Shown: positions 54,918-62,553 of the stretch, piece after piece
Position numbering within the stretch: the first letter of the stretch is position 1
Layout of the letters: each line of letters starts with the position of its first letter
Assembly (NCBI GenBank): GCA_016763075.1
Contig: JAESUM010000023.1
Span: forward strand, 20,038-84,037
Reading direction: 5' to 3'
DNA: 64,000 nt
From: Pseudomonadales bacterium
Lineage (GTDB): Bacteria; Pseudomonadota; Gammaproteobacteria; Pseudomonadales; JAHRWD01
Program-made: the position numbers and the translations under genes
Notes under the pieces: generated by a model
Told to the model about the DNA's origin: nothing
What the model saw: only the letters and a program-made list of their open reading frames with translations
Database searches by the model: none

Positions 54918-55409
54918 GTGGCAGCTAACAAATTTCCGGTAGAAGCCGGCCATATTATGTTGTTTGCACATGCAATTGGTGATGCAAACCCAATTTATCA
55001 TGATGCCGACGCGGCTGAAAAAACTGAGCCGGGTAGTGTGATTGCCCCGCCGACATTCGTGCAAGCCAGTGCGCAATTTAACCCAGACAACACCATGCGG
55101 CCAAAAATCGGCCAGCCTTGGTTTGGTTCAGGTAAAGAAGCTACGGGTATAAAAAAGAAAGAAGGTGAAGATACTGGCAGTGGCCGTGGTCTACACGCTG
55201 AGCAGCATTATGAGTACCACAAAAACTTACAACCGGGTGATGTGCTGACCTCGACGACCAAAGAGGGTAAAACCTGGGAAAAGGAAGGGCGCCGATCAGG
55301 CAAACTGAAATTCCGCGAAAGCATCACTGAATATCGTGATCAAAAAGGTGAGTTGGTGGTGACGGCCCGCTCTGTTGGTGTTCAAACTGAACGTGCAGTA
55401 GCGCAATAG
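54918..55409 (+). CDS. MaoC-like N-terminal hot-dog dehydratase subunit
   Basis: A 163-residue hot-dog fold protein of the MaoC_dehydrat_N (FAS1-like) type. It opens KFPVEAGHIMLFAHAIGDANPIYHDADAA (in part), where the N-terminal branch keeps the fold but lacks the catalytic (R)-hydratase Asp-His pattern. It also has APPTFVQAS and LHAEQHYEYHKNLQPGD. In mycobacteria such proteins pair with a catalytic partner as HadAB-type 3-hydroxyacyl dehydratases. The next gene encodes the second hot-dog protein after 9 bp. The start is GTG 54918 with AAGGAG seven bases upstream. Confidence 0.82.
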   Translation: MAANKFPVEAGHIMLFAHAIGDANPIYHDADAAEKTEPGSVIAPPTFVQASAQFNPDNTMRPKIGQPWFGSGKEATGIKKKEGEDTGSGRGLHAEQHYEYHKNLQPGDVLTSTTKEGKTWEKEGRRSGKLKFRESITEYRDQKGELVVTARSVGVQTERAVAQ

Positions 55410-55418
55410 GAGCCTGAA

Positions 55419-55841
55419 ATGTCATTAAGTGCAAAGCAATTAAACGTAGGCGATACTCATTCAGAAGTGATCGTTGAAGATTTGAAACGTACCCAATTAG
55501 TACAGTACGCGGGTGTTTCAGGCGATTACAACCCACTTCACAGTGATGAAGTATTTGCGACTCAAGTAGCGGGTTATCCAACCGTATTTGCCCATGGGAT
55601 GCTGACGATGGGTATGACTGGAAAAATGCTCACCAATTACGTGGGTGATGGACGGCTAACTAATTTTGGCGTTCGTTTCTCTAAGCAAGTATGGCCAGGA
55701 GATGATCTAACTTCGACAGCCACTGTAAAAGAGCTGCGAGAAGAGGGCGGTCAGCACTTTGTTGATTTAGAAGTGTCTACCAAGAATCAGAAAGGCGAAG
55801 AAGTGGTATCAGGCACAGCATCGGCAAAAATTGACGCGTAA
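55419..55841 (+). CDS. MaoC-like catalytic hot-dog dehydratase/hydratase
   Basis: A 140-residue MaoC protein with the hydratase-2 motif. LVQYAGVSGDYNPLHSDEVFATQVAGYPTVFAHGMLTMGM (in part, about residues 27-66) has the catalytic Asp and His in YNPLHSDE and the AHGML end. It would interconvert (R)-3-hydroxyacyl and trans-2-enoyl thioesters. With the preceding non-catalytic partner it likely forms a heterodimer, as in HadAB/HadBC. GGAG lies eight bases before the ATG. The pair stands before the P450 electron-transfer genes on the same strand and could serve fatty acid turnover. Confidence 0.85.
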   Translation: MSLSAKQLNVGDTHSEVIVEDLKRTQLVQYAGVSGDYNPLHSDEVFATQVAGYPTVFAHGMLTMGMTGKMLTNYVGDGRLTNFGVRFSKQVWPGDDLTSTATVKELREEGGQHFVDLEVSTKNQKGEEVVSGTASAKIDA

Positions 55842-55954
55842 TTGATATTGGTTGGTTTCTATTGGGGGAAGGTTGTTTATAATCGCTGGGTTTTGGATTT
55901 CTAACCTCCAATTTCATTTAGATAATTAGTTAAGTAGTAGCGACAGGAGAGAAT

Positions 55955-57160
55955 ATGGCAATTGTAATTATTGGCGCAGGCCAAGCAGCGGGGCAGACGG
56001 CAGCTAGCCTTCGGCAAGAAGGAAGTGATGAAGAGATTATCATCATCGGTGAAGAGCCTCATGTTCCATATTCTCGGCCGATACTGTCGAAGGAATATTT
56101 AGCCGGTCACGATGGCGCGCGGGTATTTTTGCGAGCAGAGAAGTTCTACGGTGACAAGAATATCACGATGAAAACCAATCAGCGTGCTGAGAAAATCGAT
56201 ACCGCTGCTAAAACTGTCACCATAGAAGGCGGTGAAGTGGTCGCGTACAGTAAGCTCCTAATAGCCACTGGCAGCCGAGCGCGCATCCTCAACATTAAAG
56301 GCAGTGACCTGAAAGGGATCTTCTACCTACGTACACTAGATGATGTTGACCAAATTAAAAATGCAATGGCACCGGGCAAAAAGCTGGTCATTGTAGGTGG
56401 TGGCTATATCGGCTTAGAAGTAGCCTCGGTAGCCAAAACATGTGGTTTAGATGTCACCGTGCTGGAAGCTGCAGACCGGATTCTTCAACGTGTAACGACA
56501 CCGGAAATGAGTGAATTCTATGATGACTTGCATTCAGGTCATGGAGTTAAGTTGCTGAAAGATACCGGAGTCAGTGGCTTTGAAGGAACGGATACCGTAA
56601 CTCATGTATGTTGCGGCGATGATAAAATCGAAGCAGATATGGTGATTGTTGGTATCGGCATCATCCCCAATACTGAATTGGCTGTTGATGCAGGCATCGA
56701 ATGTGACAACGGTATTGTTGTTGATGAGCGTTGCCGTACGTCTGTTGAAGATGTGTATTCTGCCGGCGATTGTGCAAATCACCCCAACCCTATTTTAGGA
56801 CGCCGCCTGCGTTTAGAATCTGTGCCAAACGCTATGGATCAAGCGCGTGTGGTTGCAGCCAATATGATGGGTAAAGACAAGACTTATGCCGCTGTACCGT
56901 GGTTTTGGTCTGATCAATACGACCTCAAGTTACAAATGGTTGGTTTCTCAGCCGATGGCGATACCCAAGTTGTTCGCGGAGATAAGGCAGCAAATAAGTT
57001 TTCTGTTCTATATTTAAAGGATGGTGCGCTTGTAGCGGTTGATGCTGTGAATAACCCAGCCGATTTTATGGCAGGCAAACAGCTGTATGGTAAGAAATTG
57101 AACCTTGATGGTATTACCGACGCGGGGATCCCACTAAAGGATCTCGTATTGCCTGAATAG
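55955..57160 (+). CDS. FAD-dependent ferredoxin reductase (putidaredoxin reductase-like)
   Basis: A 401-residue two-dinucleotide-fold reductase. The FAD motif is VIIGAGQAAGQTAAS (about residues 3-17), the NAD(P) motif VIVGGGYIGLEVASVA (about 149-164) and the FAD-binding SAGDCAN (about 273-279). The C-terminal domain is of the reductase type (VPWFWSDQYDLKLQ). It passes electrons from NAD(P)H to a [2Fe-2S] ferredoxin, here most likely the one at 58757-59077, for the CYP153 monooxygenases that follow. AGGAG lies before the ATG. A candidate promoter separates it from the first P450, so it may be its own unit. Confidence 0.9.
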   Translation: MAIVIIGAGQAAGQTAASLRQEGSDEEIIIIGEEPHVPYSRPILSKEYLAGHDGARVFLRAEKFYGDKNITMKTNQRAEKIDTAAKTVTIEGGEVVAYSKLLIATGSRARILNIKGSDLKGIFYLRTLDDVDQIKNAMAPGKKLVIVGGGYIGLEVASVAKTCGLDVTVLEAADRILQRVTTPEMSEFYDDLHSGHGVKLLKDTGVSGFEGTDTVTHVCCGDDKIEADMVIVGIGIIPNTELAVDAGIECDNGIVVDERCRTSVEDVYSAGDCANHPNPILGRRLRLESVPNAMDQARVVAANMMGKDKTYAAVPWFWSDQYDLKLQMVGFSADGDTQVVRGDKAANKFSVLYLKDGALVAVDAVNNPADFMAGKQLYGKKLNLDGITDAGIPLKDLVLPE

Positions 57161-57219
57161 ACTGCCATTTAATGATCGAGATCCACGTTAGTTGTTCTCG
57201 GTCGATGTGAAATGCGGTC

Positions 57220-57256
57220 ATTGTCAAATTGTCCTACTATCTTGCAATCTGATAAT
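57220..57256 (+). promoter_or_regulatory. Candidate promoter with overlapping direct repeat before the first P450
   Basis: TTGTCC (57229-57234), a 16-base spacer and GATAAT (57251-57256) resemble a sigma-70 promoter 139 bp before the P450 start. ATTGTCAAATTGTC (57220-57233) overlaps the -35 and repeats ATTGTC. Its CAAATTGTC is also in the inverted repeat before the second P450. It is a plausible regulator site; function is inferred. Confidence 0.4.
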
Positions 57257-57394
57257 GAAAGCTGATAAAGTCCCTTGCGTATCGCCTAGAGTGGACTAAG
57301 AGAGTGAGTGTCGGTTTCAAAGCATAGATCAGCCATGGTCTTGGATGAGCCGGCGCAGCCATATTTACAAGTTTTAACGATTAGGAAATTAATT

Positions 57395-58657
57395 ATGAGT
57401 GTAGCTGAGCAAGAATATAATCACATGTTTGGTAAAGACCCTTACAGCGTTCCTCTAGAGGACTACGATGTATCTCAACCTGAGTTGTTTTATTCAGATA
57501 CGCAATTTGGCTTTTTTGAACGATTACGTAAAGAAGCACCCGTACATTATTGCAAAGATTCTGAAAATGGCCCTTATTGGTCAGTTAGCTCCTACGAGCA
57601 CATTTTAGAAGTTGAAAACAATCCTAAAGTATTCTCTTCAGAGCCAAGTATTACTTTGGTAGACCCAGAAGAAAACTTCGATATCTCTATGTTCATCGCG
57701 ATGGATGAGCCTAAGCACGGCGACCAACGTCGAACTGTTCAAGGTATCGTTGCACCAACAAGCCTAGCGACTATGGAACCTATTATTCGTGAACGTATTG
57801 GTGAAATTCTTGATGCGCTACCAGCAAACGAAACGTTTGACTGGGTAGATAAAGTATCGATCGAACTAACGGGGCAAATGCTTGCAACATTGTTTGATTT
57901 TCCATTCGAGGAGCGTCGCAAACTGACTTACTGGTCAGATGTTGCAACCACCATTCCTGGTCCTGATGCACTCATTCAATCTATTGAAGAGCGTCAAAAC
58001 ATTCTGCTTACCGAATGTCTTCCTGCGTTCACTGAGCTTTGGAATCAGCGTGTAAATGAGCCACCTAAAGGTGACTTAATTTCAATGTTAGCGCATGGCA
58101 AAGAAACTCGTGATATGGGCCCCATGGAATTCATGGGCAACCTAATGTTGTTGATCATTGGTGGTAACGACACTACTCGTAATTCACTTTCTGGCGGCGT
58201 GTACTTTTTGAATCAGAACCCTGATCAATACGAAAAGCTACGTAACGATCATTCTTTGATCAACACAATGGTTCCTGAAATTATTAGGTACCAAACACCG
58301 CTAACGCATATGCGTCGAACAGCGACTGAAGATTATGTTTTGAACGGTCAAAACATTAAAAAAGGCGACAAAGTAGCTATGTGGTTCATCTCTGGTAACA
58401 GAGATGCTAAGCACATTGATCAAGCAGATGACTTCATCATTGATCGTCCACGCCCTCGTCAGCATTTGTCGTTTGGTCTTGGTATTCACCGCTGCATGGG
58501 TAACCGTTTGGCAGAAATGCAACTACGTGTCGCTTGGGAAGAAATTTTGAAGCGTTTTGATAAAGTAGACGTGGTTGGCGAACCAGTCCGGAACTTCTCG
58601 CCATTTGTACGTGGTTACGCTGAGCTTCCTGTTCAACTTAGACCGTTAGCTAAGTAA
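57395..58657 (+). CDS. Cytochrome P450, CYP153 type (copy 1)
   Basis: A 420-residue soluble bacterial P450 of the CYP153 alkane-hydroxylase type, which oxidises terminal carbons of alkanes, alcohols or fatty acids with ferredoxin-supplied electrons. Motifs are LIIGGNDTTRNS (I-helix oxygen groove), EIIRYQTPLTHMRR (ExxR), and the heme loop FGLGIHRCMGNR with Cys367. The N-terminal pattern EDYDVSQPELF and EAPVHYCKDSENGPYWSV matches CYP153A. ATG 57395, preceded by AGGAA, is chosen over the longer frame from 57308, which would add 29 unlike residues. The ferredoxin gene follows. Confidence 0.9.
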   Translation: MSVAEQEYNHMFGKDPYSVPLEDYDVSQPELFYSDTQFGFFERLRKEAPVHYCKDSENGPYWSVSSYEHILEVENNPKVFSSEPSITLVDPEENFDISMFIAMDEPKHGDQRRTVQGIVAPTSLATMEPIIRERIGEILDALPANETFDWVDKVSIELTGQMLATLFDFPFEERRKLTYWSDVATTIPGPDALIQSIEERQNILLTECLPAFTELWNQRVNEPPKGDLISMLAHGKETRDMGPMEFMGNLMLLIIGGNDTTRNSLSGGVYFLNQNPDQYEKLRNDHSLINTMVPEIIRYQTPLTHMRRTATEDYVLNGQNIKKGDKVAMWFISGNRDAKHIDQADDFIIDRPRPRQHLSFGLGIHRCMGNRLAEMQLRVAWEEILKRFDKVDVVGEPVRNFSPFVRGYAELPVQLRPLAK

Positions 58658-58686
58658 TAGTTATATACGATATAGAGTTCACAAAG

Positions 58687-58716
58687 CGGGCGTGATCTTT
58701 GCTAAGATAACGCCCG
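58687..58716 (+). other. Stem-loop between the P450 and ferredoxin genes
   Basis: CGGGCGT (58687-58693) pairs with ACGCCCG (58710-58716), and inside it ATCTT (58695-58699) pairs with AAGAT (58704-58708) around a four-base loop. Only one base on each side is unpaired between the arms. Beyond it lies A/T-rich sequence but no proper T run. In an operon this could set the ratio of ferredoxin to P450 transcript. Confidence 0.6.
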
Positions 58717-58756
58717 TCGACTTATAAAAAATTTTTAACTGGAGTTGAATCAGAAA

Positions 58757-59077
58757 ATGACAAAGATTACTTTTATAAAACACGATGGCGAAGAAATTGT
58801 AGTTGATGCTGAAAACGGCACTAGCGTAATGCATGCTGCAGTTGATAACCTGGTACCAGGTATTGATGCAGATTGCGGCGGCGAGTGTGCATGTGCTACT
58901 TGCCACGTATATGTTGAAGAAAATTGGTTCAAAAAAGTTGGTGGAACCAATGATTCAGAAGAGGCCATCATGAGCCTTAACCCTGATCGTGCAGAAACTT
59001 CTCGCCTGTGCTGCCAAATGCCAGTAACAGATGAAATGGAAGGATTGATCATTCGTTTGCCTGAGTTCCAATTTTAA
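58757..59077 (+). CDS. [2Fe-2S] ferredoxin, adrenodoxin/putidaredoxin type
   Basis: A 106-residue ferredoxin with cluster ligands C40, C46, C49 and C86 in the pattern C-x5-C-x2-C-x36-C; CGGECACATC and LCCQMP are the two sites. The start is TKITFIKHDGEE and the C-terminus is LPEFQF. It carries electrons from the FAD reductase to a P450. ATG 58757 is used; TTG 58745 directly abuts the GGAG and is unlikely. A strong terminator follows, closing the reductase-P450-ferredoxin group. Confidence 0.93.
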   Translation: MTKITFIKHDGEEIVVDAENGTSVMHAAVDNLVPGIDADCGGECACATCHVYVEENWFKKVGGTNDSEEAIMSLNPDRAETSRLCCQMPVTDEMEGLIIRLPEFQF

Positions 59078-59102
59078 GCAATAGCTTAAGATAGAAATTT
59101 AA

Positions 59103-59138
59103 GGGCGGGCTTATTTATAATAAGCCCGCCTTTTTTAT
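59103..59138 (+). terminator. Rho-independent terminator after the ferredoxin gene
   Basis: GGCGGGCTTA (59104-59113) pairs with TAAGCCCGCC (59121-59130), followed by TTTTTTAT. It lies 26 bp past the ferredoxin stop codon and separates this unit from the three later P450 genes. Confidence 0.93.
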
Positions 59139-59767
59139 GTCTGAATTTTGTCGTTGGTTGCTATCAAAAGGTAAGCCGCAGGCAGAAAGTTTGTAGTTAA
59201 GTACTCTCATCACATTGGCTTCAGTATACTCGTACAATCTAGGCTATTGCTCTTAATGCCAGCTGAATGTTTTGGTGGGCTCTTCAAATAATATCAAGCA
59301 TACGGACGTAGTCATTTTTTAACGGACAATTTGTATCGTTCCATAAACGGCTACAAATTGTCATCAAGTGATCAATGGCTTTTATATGGCTAGTCGTACC
59401 GAGAGGCTTAGTCAACTCAGAGCATTTGTACAGCTCCGTACACTGTTTACTTCAAGTCCAAAGTAACCCGCAAAAAACCTACCTCGTTATCATTCCCGTT
59501 TCACGTAGCTGTAACAGCACTTATAAATGACCCAAAAGCAAGTCCTGTGAATTCGTCGATGGATATTGCCTGTAATACCCCAGGAAAAACACAACCGCTG
59601 AGTAACCAGTTCGTCAGGCTGCTTTTTTCGAAACGGCGAAATTCGCGTTAACTGAAAATGGTGTATAGTAAATACTGTGGAAAATACGCGGTACGACTGA
59701 ACACAAGCTGAGTTAAAACCGCATATATTGGCTGAATGCCAATGAATCTAACCTAAGGAGAGTCGTG
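59139..59767. other. Long non-coding stretch upstream of the second P450
   Basis: About 629 bp without a convincing gene. It contains one perfect 11-bp inverted repeat (listed separately) and, near the gene, a short TTGGC-N5-GCCAA symmetry (59728-59742). It should hold the promoter and regulator sites for P450 copy 2 and perhaps copies 3 and 4. Confidence 0.6.
59325..59362. promoter_or_regulatory. Perfect 11-bp inverted repeat, candidate operator
   Basis: GACAATTTGTA (59325-59335) and TACAAATTGTC (59352-59362) are perfect inverted copies around a 16-base spacer, about 400 bp before P450 copy 2. No T run follows, so it is not an intrinsic terminator. Its CAAATTGTC also occurs near the promoter of P450 copy 1. 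It is a candidate binding site for a dimeric regulator; the regulator is unknown. Confidence 0.6.
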
Positions 59768-61027
59768 ATGAGTGCAGTAATGGAAGAAGAGATTGACACA
59801 ATGCTGGGTAGGGATCCGTACTCAATTCCGTTGGATGAAATCGATGTTGCTCAACCTGCGCTATTTAAAGCAGATGCTTTTTGGCCGTTTTTTGAACGCC
59901 TTCGTAAAGAAGCTCCGGTACATTACTGTGAAAATTCACAGTACGGCCCGTTTTGGTCGGTTAACTGTTACAAAGATATTATGGAAGTGGAAAACAATGC
60001 TGAGGTGTATTCATCTGCCGATGGCATTGGCATTGTTGAAATGGCCACTGAAGAGTTCCCTGTTTCAATGTTTATTGCAATGGATGAGCCTACCCACGGC
60101 GACCAGCGTAAAACTGTTCAAGGTGTGGTTGCACCAACTAACTTAGCAATACTTGAGCCTATCATTCGTGAGCGTGTAGGAACTATCCTAGATTCATTGC
60201 CAGTAGGTGAGACGTTTAACTGGGTTGATTTGGTTTCTATAGAGCTAACAACACAAATGCTAGCGACTCTTTTTGACTTCCCATTTGAAGATCGCCGTAA
60301 ACTTACCTGGTGGTCTGACGTCGCTACGACCACACCTGGTCCCGATGGATTGGTTGAAACCATTGAAGAGCGTAGAGCTGTTTTGCTTGAGTGCCTCGAA
60401 TCGTTCACCAAACTTTGGAACGAGCGCGTAAATGAGCCACCACAGAATGATTTGATCTCTATGTTGGCCCACGGTGAATCTACCCGGAACATGCAGCCGT
60501 ACGAATTTTTGGGTAATTTGATGCTACTGATCGTTGGTGGTAACGACACGACGCGTAATTCGTTGACCGGTGGTGTGTTGTTCTTGAATGAAAACCCTGA
60601 CGAGTATCAAAAACTACGCGAGAATCCTGAACTGATTCCAAAAATGATTCCTGAAATCATTCGATACCAAACACCGTTGACCCATATGCGTCGTACTGCG
60701 ACTCAAGACACTGTGTTAAATGGCCAGAATATTAAGAAGGGCGACAAAGTAGTGATGTGGTACGTTTCGGGTAACCGTGACAGTGACGCCATCGAAAATG
60801 CAGATGACTTCATTATTGATCGCGCCAAACCGCGCCAGCATCTTTCTTTTGGTTTTGGTATTCACCGCTGCATGGGTAACCGTTTAGCCGAAATGCAACT
60901 TCGAATCGTTTGGGAAGAGATCCAAAAACGCTTCTCAAAAATTGAAGTGGTGGGTGAGCCTGTTCGTAACAGTTCAACCTTCGTTAAAGGTTATTCTGAG
61001 CTTCCCGTTCGAGTACACCCTTTGTAA
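59768..61027 (+). CDS. Cytochrome P450, CYP153 type (copy 2)
   Basis: A 419-residue P450 closely similar to copies 1, 3 and 4. It has the N-terminal block DEIDVAQPALFKADAFWPFF, the I-helix IVGGNDTTRNSLTGG, ExxR in EIIRYQTPLTH, and heme loop FGFGIHRCMGNR with Cys368. It is predicted to hydroxylate alkyl chains as CYP153A enzymes do. ATG 59768 follows AAGGAG by six bases; the adjoining GTG 59765 is too close. No ferredoxin or reductase accompanies this copy, so it probably shares the ones upstream. Confidence 0.92.
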   Translation: MSAVMEEEIDTMLGRDPYSIPLDEIDVAQPALFKADAFWPFFERLRKEAPVHYCENSQYGPFWSVNCYKDIMEVENNAEVYSSADGIGIVEMATEEFPVSMFIAMDEPTHGDQRKTVQGVVAPTNLAILEPIIRERVGTILDSLPVGETFNWVDLVSIELTTQMLATLFDFPFEDRRKLTWWSDVATTTPGPDGLVETIEERRAVLLECLESFTKLWNERVNEPPQNDLISMLAHGESTRNMQPYEFLGNLMLLIVGGNDTTRNSLTGGVLFLNENPDEYQKLRENPELIPKMIPEIIRYQTPLTHMRRTATQDTVLNGQNIKKGDKVVMWYVSGNRDSDAIENADDFIIDRAKPRQHLSFGFGIHRCMGNRLAEMQLRIVWEEIQKRFSKIEVVGEPVRNSSTFVKGYSELPVRVHPL

Positions 61028-61182
61028 GTTAACGCTTACCATCGGTTAACCTCACACTTTCCTTTGTTTGGCGTTGGGCTCTTTTATTGAGCTTAGCGTT
61101 GAATGAAGGAAGTCTGCTGTACATCATCGTATTTGCAGGTCATGCGAATACATCTTTATTAGAACCTGAAGAGGGCTTTCAG

Positions 61183-62439
61183 ATGAGCGCTGTCATTCAA
61201 AAAAGCAACCCTATGGTTGGTCGAGACCCATACTCTATTCCACTAGAGGAATTTGATGTGGCGCAAGCCGATCTATTTGAATCCAATTCCTTTTGGCCTT
61301 TTTTTGAACGGCTACGTGATGAAGCTCCTGTTCATTACTGCAAATCCTCGGAACACGGTCCTTATTGGTCGGTAACCAAATACAAAGACATCATGACGGT
61401 AGAAGGTGACGCCGATACCTACTCTTCTGCCCAAGGGATCTCGCTATTAACTAGAGCGGTAGATAATCTCAAGACATCCAGCTTTATTCGTATGGATGAG
61501 CCTGATCATGGCATGCAGCGTAAAACCGTGCAGGGCGTTGTAGCCCCCACTAATTTAGCGCTGCTCGAACCACTGATTCGTAGCCGTGTTGGCGATATTC
61601 TAGATTCATTACCCATTGGTGAAACGTTTAATTGGGTCGAGCGTGTCTCCATTGAACTAACTACCCAAATGCTTGCGACTTTGTTTGATTTTCCTTTCGA
61701 AGAGCGCCATAAGCTAACTTTTTGGTCCGATGTAGCTACGTCTACCCCTGGGCCTGAAGGGCTTGTTGGCAGCGATGAAGAGCGCGAAGCTGTCATGCTT
61801 GAATGTCTTGCTGCATTTACGGAGATTTGGAACGAACGCGTTAATGAACCGCCCAAAAACGACCTTATTTCAATGCTGGCCCATGGCGAAGCTACCCGTA
61901 ATATGAAGCCGATGGAATTTTTGGGTAACCTGATTTTATTGATCATTGGTGGCAATGACACCACTCGAAACTCGCTATCTGGCGGTGTGCTGGCATTAAA
62001 TCAGAACCCAAAGGAATATCAAAAATTACGAGACAACCCTGAGCTTATTCCAAAATTAGTACCGGAAATTATTCGCTGGCAAACCCCGCTTACGCATATG
62101 ATGAGAGTGGCCACGAAGGACACTGAGTTAGCAGGGCAAAAGATAAGCAAAGGTGACAAGGTTGTTATGTGGTACGTTTCGGGGAATCGAGACGAAGATA
62201 TGATCACCCGAGCCAATGAATTTATTATTGACCGTGACAAACCACGTCAGCACCTTTCATTTGGTTTTGGCATTCACCGTTGTATGGGTAATCGCTTGGC
62301 AGAAATGCAAATTCGTATCGCCTGGGAAGAAATACAAAGCCGGTTTAGCATGGTTGAAGTTGTCGGCGAGCCTGTTCGAAACCATTCTACCTTTATAAAA
62401 GGCTTTGCAGAATTGCCCGTGAAATTGCGCCGCAGGTAA
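61183..62439 (+). CDS. Cytochrome P450, CYP153 type (copy 3)
   Basis: A 418-residue CYP153-type P450. The motifs are IIGGNDTTRNSLSGG, EIIRWQTPLTHMMRVA (ExxR) and FGFGIHRCMGNR with Cys367. The substrate-contact region after ExxR differs from copies 1 and 2 (IRWQTPLTHMMR for IRYQTPLTHMRR), which may alter chain-length preference. ATG 61183 follows GAGGG by seven bases; the longer frame from TTG 61087 adds unlike residues. It begins 155 bp after copy 2. Confidence 0.92.
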   Translation: MSAVIQKSNPMVGRDPYSIPLEEFDVAQADLFESNSFWPFFERLRDEAPVHYCKSSEHGPYWSVTKYKDIMTVEGDADTYSSAQGISLLTRAVDNLKTSSFIRMDEPDHGMQRKTVQGVVAPTNLALLEPLIRSRVGDILDSLPIGETFNWVERVSIELTTQMLATLFDFPFEERHKLTFWSDVATSTPGPEGLVGSDEEREAVMLECLAAFTEIWNERVNEPPKNDLISMLAHGEATRNMKPMEFLGNLILLIIGGNDTTRNSLSGGVLALNQNPKEYQKLRDNPELIPKLVPEIIRWQTPLTHMMRVATKDTELAGQKISKGDKVVMWYVSGNRDEDMITRANEFIIDRDKPRQHLSFGFGIHRCMGNRLAEMQIRIAWEEIQSRFSMVEVVGEPVRNHSTFIKGFAELPVKLRRR

Positions 62440-62553
62440 TACTATTGCGATAGCGTTTGCACTTGGGCTGAAGCCAATGACAATGCGTAGCACCGCACGA
62501 ATGTTTTATACCGAATAGTTTTAAAATAAAAATAATAATTCGGAGAAATGATA

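Noticed and set aside
59325..59362. Inverted repeat as an intrinsic terminator of the ferredoxin unit
   Set aside because: No T run follows, and a strong terminator already stands at 59103-59138.
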